In this document: in pieces, positions 16,352-24,222 of the stretch
Numbering within the stretch: position 1 is the first letter of the stretch
Layout of the letters: the number at the start of each line of letters is the position of its first letter
Assembly (NCBI RefSeq): GCF_023498005.1
Contig: NZ_CP097289.1
Span: forward strand, 1,426,001 to 1,490,000
DNA: 64,000 bases
Direction: 5' to 3'
DNA from: Streptomyces durmitorensis
GTDB lineage: Bacteria; Actinomycetota; Actinomycetes; Streptomycetales; Streptomycetaceae
The notes under the pieces: model-generated
Told to the model about the DNA's origin: nothing
Database searches by the model: none
Seen by the model: the letters and a program-made list of their open reading frames with translations, nothing else
Made by a program: the position numbers and the translations under genes

Positions 16352-17586
16352 CGGCCCTCTCCGTTCAGGGCGAGCGCACGGGGCGCGCCGCCATCGTTCG
16401 ATCGCTGGATGACGCGGCAGACCGCGTCGACGTGGTGCAGGTTCTCGGGCGCCAGGTCGTCGGCGGCGAACTCGATGCCCAATTCGCGTTCCAGGAGCTC
16501 GACGATCTCCACCACCCGGAAGGAGCTGAAGGACGGCAGGGAGTCGAACACGGCTCCGGCGAGCAGAGCGGCCGGGTCGACGCCGAGCACCTGGGCAGCC
16601 GCGGCGGCCACCGACCGACGCAACTCCACTGGTACGGAGGGCAGTTCAGACGTCGAGGACGGGACAGCGGCCAGGTCCGGTACGGGTGCGCCGCCGCACC
16701 CAGAGGCACCGCGCCCAGAGGCCCCGCCGTACCCGAAGGCCCGCAGGTCCGCGCGGAGCAGTGCCGCGACCCGGTCGGCGAGCCCCTGGGGTTCGGGGCG
16801 CCCACGCTCCACCCGGCGGTGTGCGAGGTAGACCTGCTCGGTCAGCTTGTCCCAGGCCGCGAGATGTTCCTGAAGCGCTTCGTCGGCCGGAAGCTTCCCG
16901 GTGTGGCGCAGGAACGCGGCGTGCAGCTTACGACTCCTGGCGAGCAGCCAGGTCTCCAGGGTGAGCCGCTCCAACGCGCCTGCCCGGTCCGGATGTTGGC
17001 GGTAGGCGTCGGCGTATGCGTCCACCGCATCCGGCGCCGCGAAGTCCACCTCGGGCGCCAGCTCGACGCATCCGCCGGGCGCGGCGCCCAGGTCGGCGAC
17101 AAGTGCGGGTCCGGGGACCGCCGCGGCGAACTCCTGTCGGCTCAGCTTCCATTGGCCCGGTCTGGCGACACCCCAGGGCGTCTCGTTGTGGTAGCTGTCG
17201 CGAACGAGCACGCCGTCCGTGCCGGTGCCGCCCTTCTCCACCAGGAAGCTGTGCTCCATGTGGCGCTGCCGGTAGTACGGCACCCAGGGCAGATGGAAGG
17301 CGTCGGCGACGACGTAGCAGCCGCTCGCCGGTGTGATGTCCGCGGCGCCCGCGACCGGGTACGGCTCGCCCACCACAAGGCCCAGGCGTCGGGCGGCCTC
17401 GGTGAGCTGCTCCCGCGCGGTGCGCTCGACCGTCGGCAGCTCGCCGATCCCCGGCCCCCGCCCCGGCACCGGCACCGGCTGGAATCGCAGGGTGGCGCCG
17501 AGCAGCAGATGGGTGTCAGTGCCGTGCAGATGGTCGGCGTACTCCGCCAGGTTCACCTGTAGGCAGTCGAAGAGCTCAGCGTCCAT
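16348..17586 (-). CDS. BtrH-like papain-fold transferase fused to a C-terminal carrier domain
   Basis: 412 residues in two parts. Residues 1-150 match BtrH N-terminal domains: Cys8 (FDCLQVNL), the FHLPWVPYYRQRHMEHSFLV run with His112, and VRDSYH with Asp130. A helical middle (190-280) and a Gly/Ala/Pro linker (285-318) lead to residues 320-395, a carrier domain with FDSLPSFSSFRVVEIVELLE; the pantetheine Ser is probably S354 or S355, though S349 is possible. Fusion of the transferase to its own carrier suggests transfer in cis from the tethered acyl group. It overlaps the free carrier gene by 11 bp and the ligase gene by 4 bp. Confidence 0.82.
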   Translation of the reverse strand: MDAELFDCLQVNLAEYADHLHGTDTHLLLGATLRFQPVPVPGRGPGIGELPTVERTAREQLTEAARRLGLVVGEPYPVAGAADITPASGCYVVADAFHLPWVPYYRQRHMEHSFLVEKGGTGTDGVLVRDSYHNETPWGVARPGQWKLSRQEFAAAVPGPALVADLGAAPGGCVELAPEVDFAAPDAVDAYADAYRQHPDRAGALERLTLETWLLARSRKLHAAFLRHTGKLPADEALQEHLAAWDKLTEQVYLAHRRVERGRPEPQGLADRVAALLRADLRAFGYGGASGRGASGCGGAPVPDLAAVPSSTSELPSVPVELRRSVAAAAAQVLGVDPAALLAGAVFDSLPSFSSFRVVEIVELLERELGIEFAADDLAPENLHHVDAVCRVIQRSNDGGAPRALALNGEGR

Positions 17587-17851
17587 CGCCGGCCCCGGTC
17601 AGCACGATGTCGATGAGGTCCCGCACGGTCTCGAACGAGCGCCCGGCGAAGAGATCGTCGGGGAACTGCGTGGCCAGCTCGTCCTCGAGCTCGACCAGAA
17701 CGCTCAGCACCGCAAGGGAGTTGACCTGGAGCCGCTCGCCGACCAGCGGCTCGTCCTCACGGATGTCGTCGACGGCGGTCACGGCTTGGGCGGACAGGAG
17801 CCGCTTCACGGATGCGGCGACGGTGTCGCGCGCGAGTAGTGCACTCATCAT
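17576..17851 (-). CDS. Acyl carrier protein (ACP-2)
   Basis: 91-residue carrier protein: GERLQVNSLAVLSVLVELEDEL holds the modification Ser45, with Asn in place of the usual Asp before it, and DDLFAGRSFETVRDLIDIV completes the four-helix pattern. The start at 17851 overlaps the thioesterase stop (ATGA); a second ATG follows directly. It is distinct in sequence from ACP-1, so the operon supplies at least two free carriers with separate partners. Confidence 0.92.
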   Translation of the reverse strand: MMSALLARDTVAASVKRLLSAQAVTAVDDIREDEPLVGERLQVNSLAVLSVLVELEDELATQFPDDLFAGRSFETVRDLIDIVLTGAGDGR

Positions 17852-18588
17852 GTTCCTTCTGGGTCGGGATGGTGGGCGCCGGACACCGGCACGGATGCGT
17901 CGAGGAAGGCGTCGAGGTGGCCGAGGACCGTGCCCGTGTGGCCCGTTCCGAAGACGTCGAAGTGGCCGCAGTCCAGCGGGGCCACCGCCAGCTGGGGCGC
18001 CCTGCGCCGCCAGTCGGCGACCTGTCGCCCGCGCTCCGGGCCCGCGCACGGCATCAGCAGGGCGGGGCCTTGGTGACGGGTCGTCACATGGTGTACGGCG
18101 CAGGCGTCGAGGTGGGCTCCCGCTGTGCGGACCGCGGCCTCGGCGGCCTCGGGGCCCAGTGGCACCAGTGCGCCGCGCAGGATGTCATCGAGGAGCCGCT
18201 CACGTGAACTGCCGTACGCGGACCAGGGTTCGGCAAAGCTGTCGATCATGACGACGGCGGGGGCAGGGCCGTCCTCGGCGAGCCGGGCGCCGGTTTCCCA
18301 GGCGAGCAGCCCGCCGAGCGACCAGCCCACCAGGAGGTCGGGGCGGACCGGCAGCTCACGGATGAGCCCGAGACAGCGCTCGGCCATGGCCTCGACGGTG
18401 CGGTCGGGCTCCTCCCCCGGCACGAGTCCCATGGCCCGCACCCCGTGGACAGGGCCGCGCCGGGACAGCCGGGACAGGAGCGACACGTACTGGCCGAGTC
18501 CGCCGCCCGCAGGGTGGAACACCACGGTGTTCAGTGGCCCCGGCCTGCGGCCGAAGGGGGTGAGCATCGGTTGCGTCATGGCCGTCAT
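17848..18588 (-). CDS. Type II thioesterase (alpha/beta hydrolase)
   Basis: 246-residue TEII-type hydrolase. Ser90 sits in VGWSLGG and the catalytic His in LDCGHFDVF near residue 209; FHPAGGGLGQYVSLLSRL is the oxyanion-region start of this family. It removes wrong or stalled acyl groups from carrier proteins, or could release the product since no other releasing domain is visible. The ATG at 18588 overlaps the exporter stop. Confidence 0.92.
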   Translation of the reverse strand: MTAMTQPMLTPFGRRPGPLNTVVFHPAGGGLGQYVSLLSRLSRRGPVHGVRAMGLVPGEEPDRTVEAMAERCLGLIRELPVRPDLLVGWSLGGLLAWETGARLAEDGPAPAVVMIDSFAEPWSAYGSSRERLLDDILRGALVPLGPEAAEAAVRTAGAHLDACAVHHVTTRHQGPALLMPCAGPERGRQVADWRRRAPQLAVAPLDCGHFDVFGTGHTGTVLGHLDAFLDASVPVSGAHHPDPEGT

Positions 18589-19955
18589 ACGGCACTCTCC
18601 TCGCCCCTGGCCTGCGCCTGCGCCTGCGCCTTCGTCGTCGTCGCCGCCGTCGCCGTCGCCGTCGTCGTGGGCGTGGGCGTGGGCGTGGGCGCCGGGCGTA
18701 CCTTCAGGAAGACCTCCAGGGCGATTCCCACGGTGAGCACGACGGCCGCGTACAGCAGTCCGACGGTGGACAGGGCCAGGGAGTCGAAGAGCACACCGGC
18801 GAGCAGGGTGGAGACGATCAGCATTCCGGTGCCCGCGGCGCCGACGAAGCTGGTCAGGGCCACCAGGTCGGTGGCCGGAGACTTCTGGACGACCTCGCCC
18901 TGTGCCGCCGTGAAGGCGAACTCGAAGAGGAACAGGAAGCCGAAGTAGGCGACGTAGAGGCTCCATGGCTGTGCGGTGAGACAGACCAGGAACATCACGG
19001 CGGCGGTCACGGCGTTGAGCGCGAAGCCCTGGAGCACACGGGCCTTCACGCGTCGCAGCACGACCGGGACGGTGACCGCGCCGAGGACGAGCGCGAAGCC
19101 CGCGACGATCTGCAGGTTCATCACACCGCTCTCCCCCTGCCCGAGCACCCGTACCGGCACCACCGTGCGGGCCGCACTGTGGAAGCCCTGGAACACCCCG
19201 ACCGCGAGGACGAGATACACCACCGCGCGGGTCAGCCCGCGCCGGCCGCTGAGGGTCGCCCGGACCTGTGCGGAGAGCCCGCGGCGTGTCGTGCCTTCGG
19301 CGCGGGGCGCGCTGACGGCGGGCAGCCAGCGGTAGCAGCAGGCGGAAAGCGCGAAGGTGACCGCGTCGATGGCGCCGGCGGTGACGACCGAGACCTCGCC
19401 GGCCAGCACACTGCCGAGGACGCCGCCGGCCGCGCTGCCCAGGTAGTAGGAGTTGTTGAACGTGTACGAGGCGAGCTTGAGGCCCGGGCCCTCGAAGAGC
19501 TGACGGGCGTACACCACGCGGGCCGTCTTGGTGATGCCCTCCAGGAGCCCACGGACCAGGAAGCAGCCGAGCACCGCGCCGAGCAGGCCCGTGCCGAGGA
19601 AGATGCCGATGGCCAACGAGACGGCTCCACCGCCCAGTTCGGCGTAGATGACCGTGCGGCGCAGGTGCTGTCCTTCGCACACCTTCCGGATGACGCCGAC
19701 GAGCAGCACCGGCAGGATCCACTGGAAGCCGAAGACCGCGGCGGCGCTCAGACCCGAGCCTCTCTCGGTCAGCAGCCATGAGGAAGCGGTGAGCAGCAGG
19801 AAGAAGGTGCCGGTGGAGCTGATGAGCATGGCCGCCCACAGCACCAGGAAGCGGGGGGAGGTGAACAGCGCACGCCGCACCTCCGCGGCGCTCGGTGACG
19901 CCTCGTCCGCCTCGTCCGTCGTGCCCGTCGTGCCCGCGGTGGGCCGCGCGCTCAT
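18585..19955 (-). CDS. MFS transporter (EntS-like exporter)
   Basis: 456 residues with about 12 membrane segments; WAAMLISSTGTFFLLLTASSW is the first helix. It likely exports the product or gives self-protection. The C-terminal 30 residues are a low-complexity tail of Thr-Pro, Ala-Thr and Gln-Ala repeats encoded by short DNA repeats at 18610-18695. The start overlaps the ATP-grasp stop (ATGA), placing it inside operon B rather than as a separate transport unit. Confidence 0.9.
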   Translation of the reverse strand: MSARPTAGTTGTTDEADEASPSAAEVRRALFTSPRFLVLWAAMLISSTGTFFLLLTASSWLLTERGSGLSAAAVFGFQWILPVLLVGVIRKVCEGQHLRRTVIYAELGGGAVSLAIGIFLGTGLLGAVLGCFLVRGLLEGITKTARVVYARQLFEGPGLKLASYTFNNSYYLGSAAGGVLGSVLAGEVSVVTAGAIDAVTFALSACCYRWLPAVSAPRAEGTTRRGLSAQVRATLSGRRGLTRAVVYLVLAVGVFQGFHSAARTVVPVRVLGQGESGVMNLQIVAGFALVLGAVTVPVVLRRVKARVLQGFALNAVTAAVMFLVCLTAQPWSLYVAYFGFLFLFEFAFTAAQGEVVQKSPATDLVALTSFVGAAGTGMLIVSTLLAGVLFDSLALSTVGLLYAAVVLTVGIALEVFLKVRPAPTPTPTPTTTATATAATTTKAQAQAQARGEESAV

Positions 19956-21310
19956 GAGCGCGCTTCCGGGAGGGCGGGTGCCGCCGGGTGGGTGGAAGCC
20001 GCCGGGAGGGCGGGGGCCACGGGGAGGGCGGGGGCCACCGGCACCATCGGGAAGCCGAGGCGATCCGCGATCTCCTCGCGCAGCTCGGTGCAGGCCGCCT
20101 CGGCGCGTGCGGTGTCCTCGGCGACCACACGGACGACGCCGTACGTGGTGGTGTTGCCCTCCATGCCGAGCAGCCGGGAGCCGGGGCCGATGGAGCTGGA
20201 CCCGGAGTGCAGTCGGGGCCGGAACGCCTCGAACCAGTCGGCGGGAAGGTCGGCGCGGACCACGCAGTCCTCCGCGGCCGCCAGGAAGGTGTGGCTCGCG
20301 GCGGTGACCACGGGGAACGGTTCGGGCGACAGCGGCTCGCCCTCGTACAGGTCGACGAGGACCTCGAAGAGGCTGCGGCCGGTCGCCGCGCGGATGACTT
20401 CGGGCACGGTGCCGCCCGCGATCCGCGGATTGACCTCCACCAGGCGGAAGCCGTCCGCGGTGCCGATCACCTCGACGTGGAAGAGGCCCAGGTCGAGGCC
20501 GAGGGCCCGGCACACGTCGACCGCGTAGTCACCGAGTGCACGCTCGGCGGCCGGCGGCAGGCCGCAAGGAACGGTGGAGCCGAGTTCGAGCACCGGATTG
20601 TCCAGACCGACCTTGCGGCGCACGCTGGTGAGCGCCGTGTACGTGGTGCCGTCCGTGGCCACCTCGACCGAGTAGAGCGGCCCGACCGCCACCTCCTCGA
20701 CCACGTAACGGTCGTCGAGTTCCACGGTGAACCCGTGCTCCAGTTCGGCGAGCCTGGCCTGCGTCTGCGCGAAGTGGAGCTCGATGTCCTGGGCGGAGTG
20801 GGCGAAGGTCGTCACGTTCTTGCCCACGCCGAAGACCGGCTTGACCACCACCGGATAGCCGATGTCCGCGGCCGCTGCGAGCGCCGCCCCTGCCTCGGTG
20901 ACTTCGGCGAACCTCAGGTTGGGCAGGCCGTGCTCGTCGAGCGTGCGGCGGCAGGCCGCCTTGTCCCGGGCGGCGGCGATGGCCTTCGGAGAAGGCCCGC
21001 GGGCTCCCACCAACTCGGCCAGGCGTGCGGCTGGTTCGGCCAGCATGTGCAAGGTGGCGAGGACCCCGTCGATCCCGTCCGGGTCGATGCCCTCGGCACA
21101 CAGCGCCCGCAGCGCGGCCCGGGGATCGCGCAGGTCCTCGACCTCGATGGCCCGGTCGGCCACCGCGCGGGCCCGCTCACGGCTCGCGGGTGAGTGCATG
21201 AAGTCGTAGTGCGGCGACCACAGCAGGGTGACGGCATCCCCCCTTTCCTTCGCGTATTCCATGGCCCGCAGGCCCAGGACGCTCGAATCGACAAAGACCA
21301 GATGCTTCAA
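19952..21310 (-). CDS. ATP-grasp ligase
   Basis: 452-residue ATP-grasp enzyme that would join a carboxylate to an amine or thiol through an acyl phosphate. Visible are the N-terminal Rossmann segment KHLVFVDSSVLG, the ATP-binding strand GYPVVVKPVFGVGKNVT, RYVVEEVAVGPLYSVE and the metal-binding VEVNPRIAGGTVPE. I take TTG at 21310 as the start because GAGGG lies 5 bases upstream; GTG at 21322 would instead give a GTGA overlap with metY. The last 30 residues repeat VAPALP-like units. A BtrJ-like loading role or a dipeptide ligase role both fit the operon. Confidence 0.9.
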   Translation of the reverse strand: MKHLVFVDSSVLGLRAMEYAKERGDAVTLLWSPHYDFMHSPASRERARAVADRAIEVEDLRDPRAALRALCAEGIDPDGIDGVLATLHMLAEPAARLAELVGARGPSPKAIAAARDKAACRRTLDEHGLPNLRFAEVTEAGAALAAAADIGYPVVVKPVFGVGKNVTTFAHSAQDIELHFAQTQARLAELEHGFTVELDDRYVVEEVAVGPLYSVEVATDGTTYTALTSVRRKVGLDNPVLELGSTVPCGLPPAAERALGDYAVDVCRALGLDLGLFHVEVIGTADGFRLVEVNPRIAGGTVPEVIRAATGRSLFEVLVDLYEGEPLSPEPFPVVTAASHTFLAAAEDCVVRADLPADWFEAFRPRLHSGSSSIGPGSRLLGMEGNTTTYGVVRVVAEDTARAEAACTELREEIADRLGFPMVPVAPALPVAPALPAASTHPAAPALPEARS

Positions 21311-21318
21311 GGCTGCCC

Positions 21319-22650
21319 TCACTGCTTCGTTGCTCGGCCGGGTGCCGAGGCGGCTGCCGCCAGTGCGGTGGCCAGGTCGGATGTGATGTCGTCGATGCCT
21401 TCGATGCCGGTCGAGAACCGGATGAGGCCGGGCGCGACGCCCGCCGCCCGTTGCTGTTCGGGGGTCAGCTGGTAGTGCGTCGTACTGGCCGGGTGGATGG
21501 CGAGGCTGCGTACGTCGCCGATGTTCGCGAGATGGCTGACGAGTTCGAGGCCGTCGATGAAGCGCGCACCGGCTTCCCGCCCGGCGGCCAGCTCGAAGGA
21601 GACCACTCCGCCCGCACCGCCCGGCAGATACTTCTGTGCCAGGCCGTGCCAGGGGCTTGACGGCAGCCCGGGGTAGTGGACCGCCGAGACCTCGGGGCGG
21701 TCTTCCAGCCAGTGGGCGAGCTCGAGCGCGTTGCTCGCGTGCCGTTCCATGCGCAGCGAGAGCGTCTCCAGGCCCTGGAGCACCAGGAAGCTGGTGAACG
21801 GAGTGGTCGCCGGGCCGAGATCGCGCAGCAGCCGCAGCCGCAGCCTGCGGGCGTACGCACCGGGGCCGCACTCGTCCCAGAACCGCATGCCGTGGAAGCT
21901 CGGATCGGGCTCGCTGTACTTCGGGAAGCGTTCGGCGTGCGCGCCGAAGTCGAAGGTGCCGTTGTCGACGACGACACCGCCGATCACCGTGCCGTGCCCG
22001 GAGAGATACTTCGACGTGGAGTGCACCACCACATCGACGCCGTGCTCGACGGGCCTCAACAGGTACGGCGTGAGACCCGTGTTGTCGAGCACGAACGGCA
22101 CACCGGCCGCGTGCGCGACATCGGCCACCGCCCTCACATCGAGGAGGTTGTTACGGGGGTTTCCCACCGTCTCGCCGAACACCACTTTGGTGGTGGGCCG
22201 CAGGGCCCGCCGCCAGGAGTCCGGGTCGTCGGGGTCGTCGACGAACGTCGTCTCGATCCCGTACTCGGGCAGCAGGTGACGGAGCAAGTTGTACGTTCCG
22301 CCGTACAGGGTCGCGCTGGAGACCACATGATCACCGGCACCGGCCAGGTTCAGGATGGCCAGGGCCACGGCCGCGTGCCCGGAGGCCACCGCGACGGCTT
22401 CGACGGCCCCCTCCAGAGAGGCGATCCGCCGCTCCAGCGCCTCGTGGGTCGGATTCTGGATGCGCGAGTAGATGTTCCCCTTCTCCTCAAGGGTGAACAG
22501 GCGAGCCGCATGATCGGTGTCCTGGAACGCGAAGGCTCCCGTCTGGTAGATCGGCACCGCCCGGGCCATCGTCGTCGGGTCGGGCGCCGTTCCGGCGTGG
22601 ATCTGCCGGGTCTCGAAGGCCCAGTCGCTCTGCGCCGTCGCTTCCGTCAT
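21319..22650 (-). CDS. metY: O-acetylhomoserine sulfhydrylase-like PLP enzyme
   Basis: 443-residue member of the Cys/Met-metabolism PLP family. The PLP Lys is in VHSTSKYLSGHGTVIGG, with SGHAAVALAILNLAGAGDHVV and VRSLAIHPASTTHYQLTPEQQ as typical flanks. It makes homocysteine from O-acetylhomoserine and sulfide, or carries out gamma-replacement with another nucleophile in some specialised pathways. DNTGLTPYLLRP differs from the common DNTFATPYL. It is followed by the ATP-grasp gene within 0-8 bp and preceded by metX by about 105 bp. It may serve methionine supply or the cluster itself. Confidence 0.92.
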   Translation of the reverse strand: MTEATAQSDWAFETRQIHAGTAPDPTTMARAVPIYQTGAFAFQDTDHAARLFTLEEKGNIYSRIQNPTHEALERRIASLEGAVEAVAVASGHAAVALAILNLAGAGDHVVSSATLYGGTYNLLRHLLPEYGIETTFVDDPDDPDSWRRALRPTTKVVFGETVGNPRNNLLDVRAVADVAHAAGVPFVLDNTGLTPYLLRPVEHGVDVVVHSTSKYLSGHGTVIGGVVVDNGTFDFGAHAERFPKYSEPDPSFHGMRFWDECGPGAYARRLRLRLLRDLGPATTPFTSFLVLQGLETLSLRMERHASNALELAHWLEDRPEVSAVHYPGLPSSPWHGLAQKYLPGGAGGVVSFELAAGREAGARFIDGLELVSHLANIGDVRSLAIHPASTTHYQLTPEQQRAAGVAPGLIRFSTGIEGIDDITSDLATALAAAASAPGRATKQ

Positions 22651-22755
22651 CGCGTCATTCCTCGATCTCTTGATCTTTCTTGCTTGCCTGTTGTCGTTCA
22701 CTGCCGTGCCTGCCACGCGGTGCCTGTCGCCGCGGTGCCTGTCACCGCAGTGCTG

Positions 22756-24036
22756 TCACCGCAGTGCTTGGCGGAGGACGGCACCGACCTGCTCGTGTTC
22801 GATGAGGAACCCGTCGTGTCCGGCGGGCGAGTCGATGACGGAGAAGTGCGCGCAGTGCGGAAGGCCGCGGGCGATCCTGCGCTGCTCGTGCGCGGGGAAC
22901 AGCCGGTCACTGCTGATCGCGATGACGGCCCCGTCCGCCCGCACCCGCCGCAGCGCCGCCTCGACGCCGCCGCGGCCGCGGCCGATGTCATGCCGGTTCA
23001 TCGCCTCGGTCAGCGCGACGTAGCTGCCTGCGTCGAAGCGGTGCACCAATTTCTCGGCGTGGTGGTCGAGATACGACTCGACGGCGTAGCGGGCGTCCCC
23101 TGCGTGCCCTGCGGTGGTGGTCAGGGCGGTGGCGGTGGCGGTGGCGGCGGCGGTCGGTCGGCCGCGGGCCGGAGCGCTCCGCTCTAGACGCCTGCCGAAG
23201 CGCTCCTCCAGCTCCGCGCCACCGCGGTAGGTGATGTGCGCGATCCTGCGGGCGTTGCCGAGGCCACGGTGCGGGCCGCCGCCGACCGGGGCCCCGTGGT
23301 AGTCACCACCGCGCCAGTTCGGGTCGCTGCGGATGGCGTGCAGCTGGGGAACGGACCAGGCGATCTGGTCCGCCGTGGCGGCCACGGGGCAGGCCAGCAG
23401 GCCCAGGGTGCGCAGCCGGTCCGGTCGGCTCACGGCCCATTCCAGGGCCCGCATGCCGCCCATCGACCCGCCGACGACGGCCGCCCAGGTGCCGATTCCG
23501 AGGACATCGGCGAGAGCCGCTTCGGCGGCCACCTGATCGCGGATCGTCACGTCCGGAAAGCGCGACCCCCAGGGGCGACCGTGCCACGCCGTGGTGGCGG
23601 GCCCGGTGGAACCCTGGCAGCCACCGAGAACGTTGGGGGCCACCACGAACCAACGGTCCGTGTCCAACGGCCGACCAGGACCGATGAGGGCTTCCCACCA
23701 CCCGGCGGTGGGGTGCCCGGCCATCGCCGGACCGCCCGCATGGCTGTCGCCCGTAAGCCCGTGCAGGACGAGCACGGCATTCGACGCGTCAGGGGCAAGG
23801 GTGCCCCACGTCTCGTAGGCGAGGCGCACATCAGGCAGTACGCCACCGCCCTCGAGCTCCAGCGGCGCGGGAAGGTCGGCCCACTTGCGGCGCCCGACCG
23901 GCATGCCCGGCAGCCAGGCGCCGGTGGCGGGCGGCCCCGTGCGGCCGTCGGCCGCCGCATCCGGACCATGGAACACGGCCGGCTGGAGGCCCCCGGCTGT
24001 ACGAAGTCCCAGGGCCAGAACACTGTCTGTATCCAT
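22756..24036 (-). CDS. metX: Homoserine O-acetyltransferase
   Basis: 426-residue alpha/beta-hydrolase-fold acyltransferase. The nucleophile is Ser191 in VVGGSMGGMRALEW, LVLHGLTGDSHAGGP is the oxyanion loop and IDSPAGHDGFLIEH holds the His. NVLGGCQGSTGP is family-typical. It makes O-acetylhomoserine, the substrate of the adjacent MetY. Residues near 285-315 are an Ala/Thr-rich insertion (AAATATATALTTT) produced by a GGTGGC-type DNA repeat at about 23115-23165. The 105-bp gap to metY holds short GTGCCTGTC-like repeats and no ORF. Confidence 0.93.
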   Translation of the reverse strand: MDTDSVLALGLRTAGGLQPAVFHGPDAAADGRTGPPATGAWLPGMPVGRRKWADLPAPLELEGGGVLPDVRLAYETWGTLAPDASNAVLVLHGLTGDSHAGGPAMAGHPTAGWWEALIGPGRPLDTDRWFVVAPNVLGGCQGSTGPATTAWHGRPWGSRFPDVTIRDQVAAEAALADVLGIGTWAAVVGGSMGGMRALEWAVSRPDRLRTLGLLACPVAATADQIAWSVPQLHAIRSDPNWRGGDYHGAPVGGGPHRGLGNARRIAHITYRGGAELEERFGRRLERSAPARGRPTAAATATATALTTTAGHAGDARYAVESYLDHHAEKLVHRFDAGSYVALTEAMNRHDIGRGRGGVEAALRRVRADGAVIAISSDRLFPAHEQRRIARGLPHCAHFSVIDSPAGHDGFLIEHEQVGAVLRQALR

Positions 24037-24222
24037 GGCCGGAAACCTAGGAGCGCGCCCCCTCCGAGCGGCACGGCCGACCCGTTACTTCGTCATCTCC
24101 CCGCCCGGCCGGTCGCTTCGACGCCCGCAGTAAGTCAGGTTGTCGCCGACTGCTCCCCGCATCGCTCCCGGCAGGCGGGAAGGAGAACCGGCCCCCGGAT
24201 GGGCAGGACAGGTCAGGGCAGG

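Noticed and set aside
24037..24222. SAM riboswitch upstream of metX
   Set aside because: I looked for a structured leader before the methionine genes; only short GGTCAGG-type repeats and no conserved SAM-riboswitch core or stem set could be seen.
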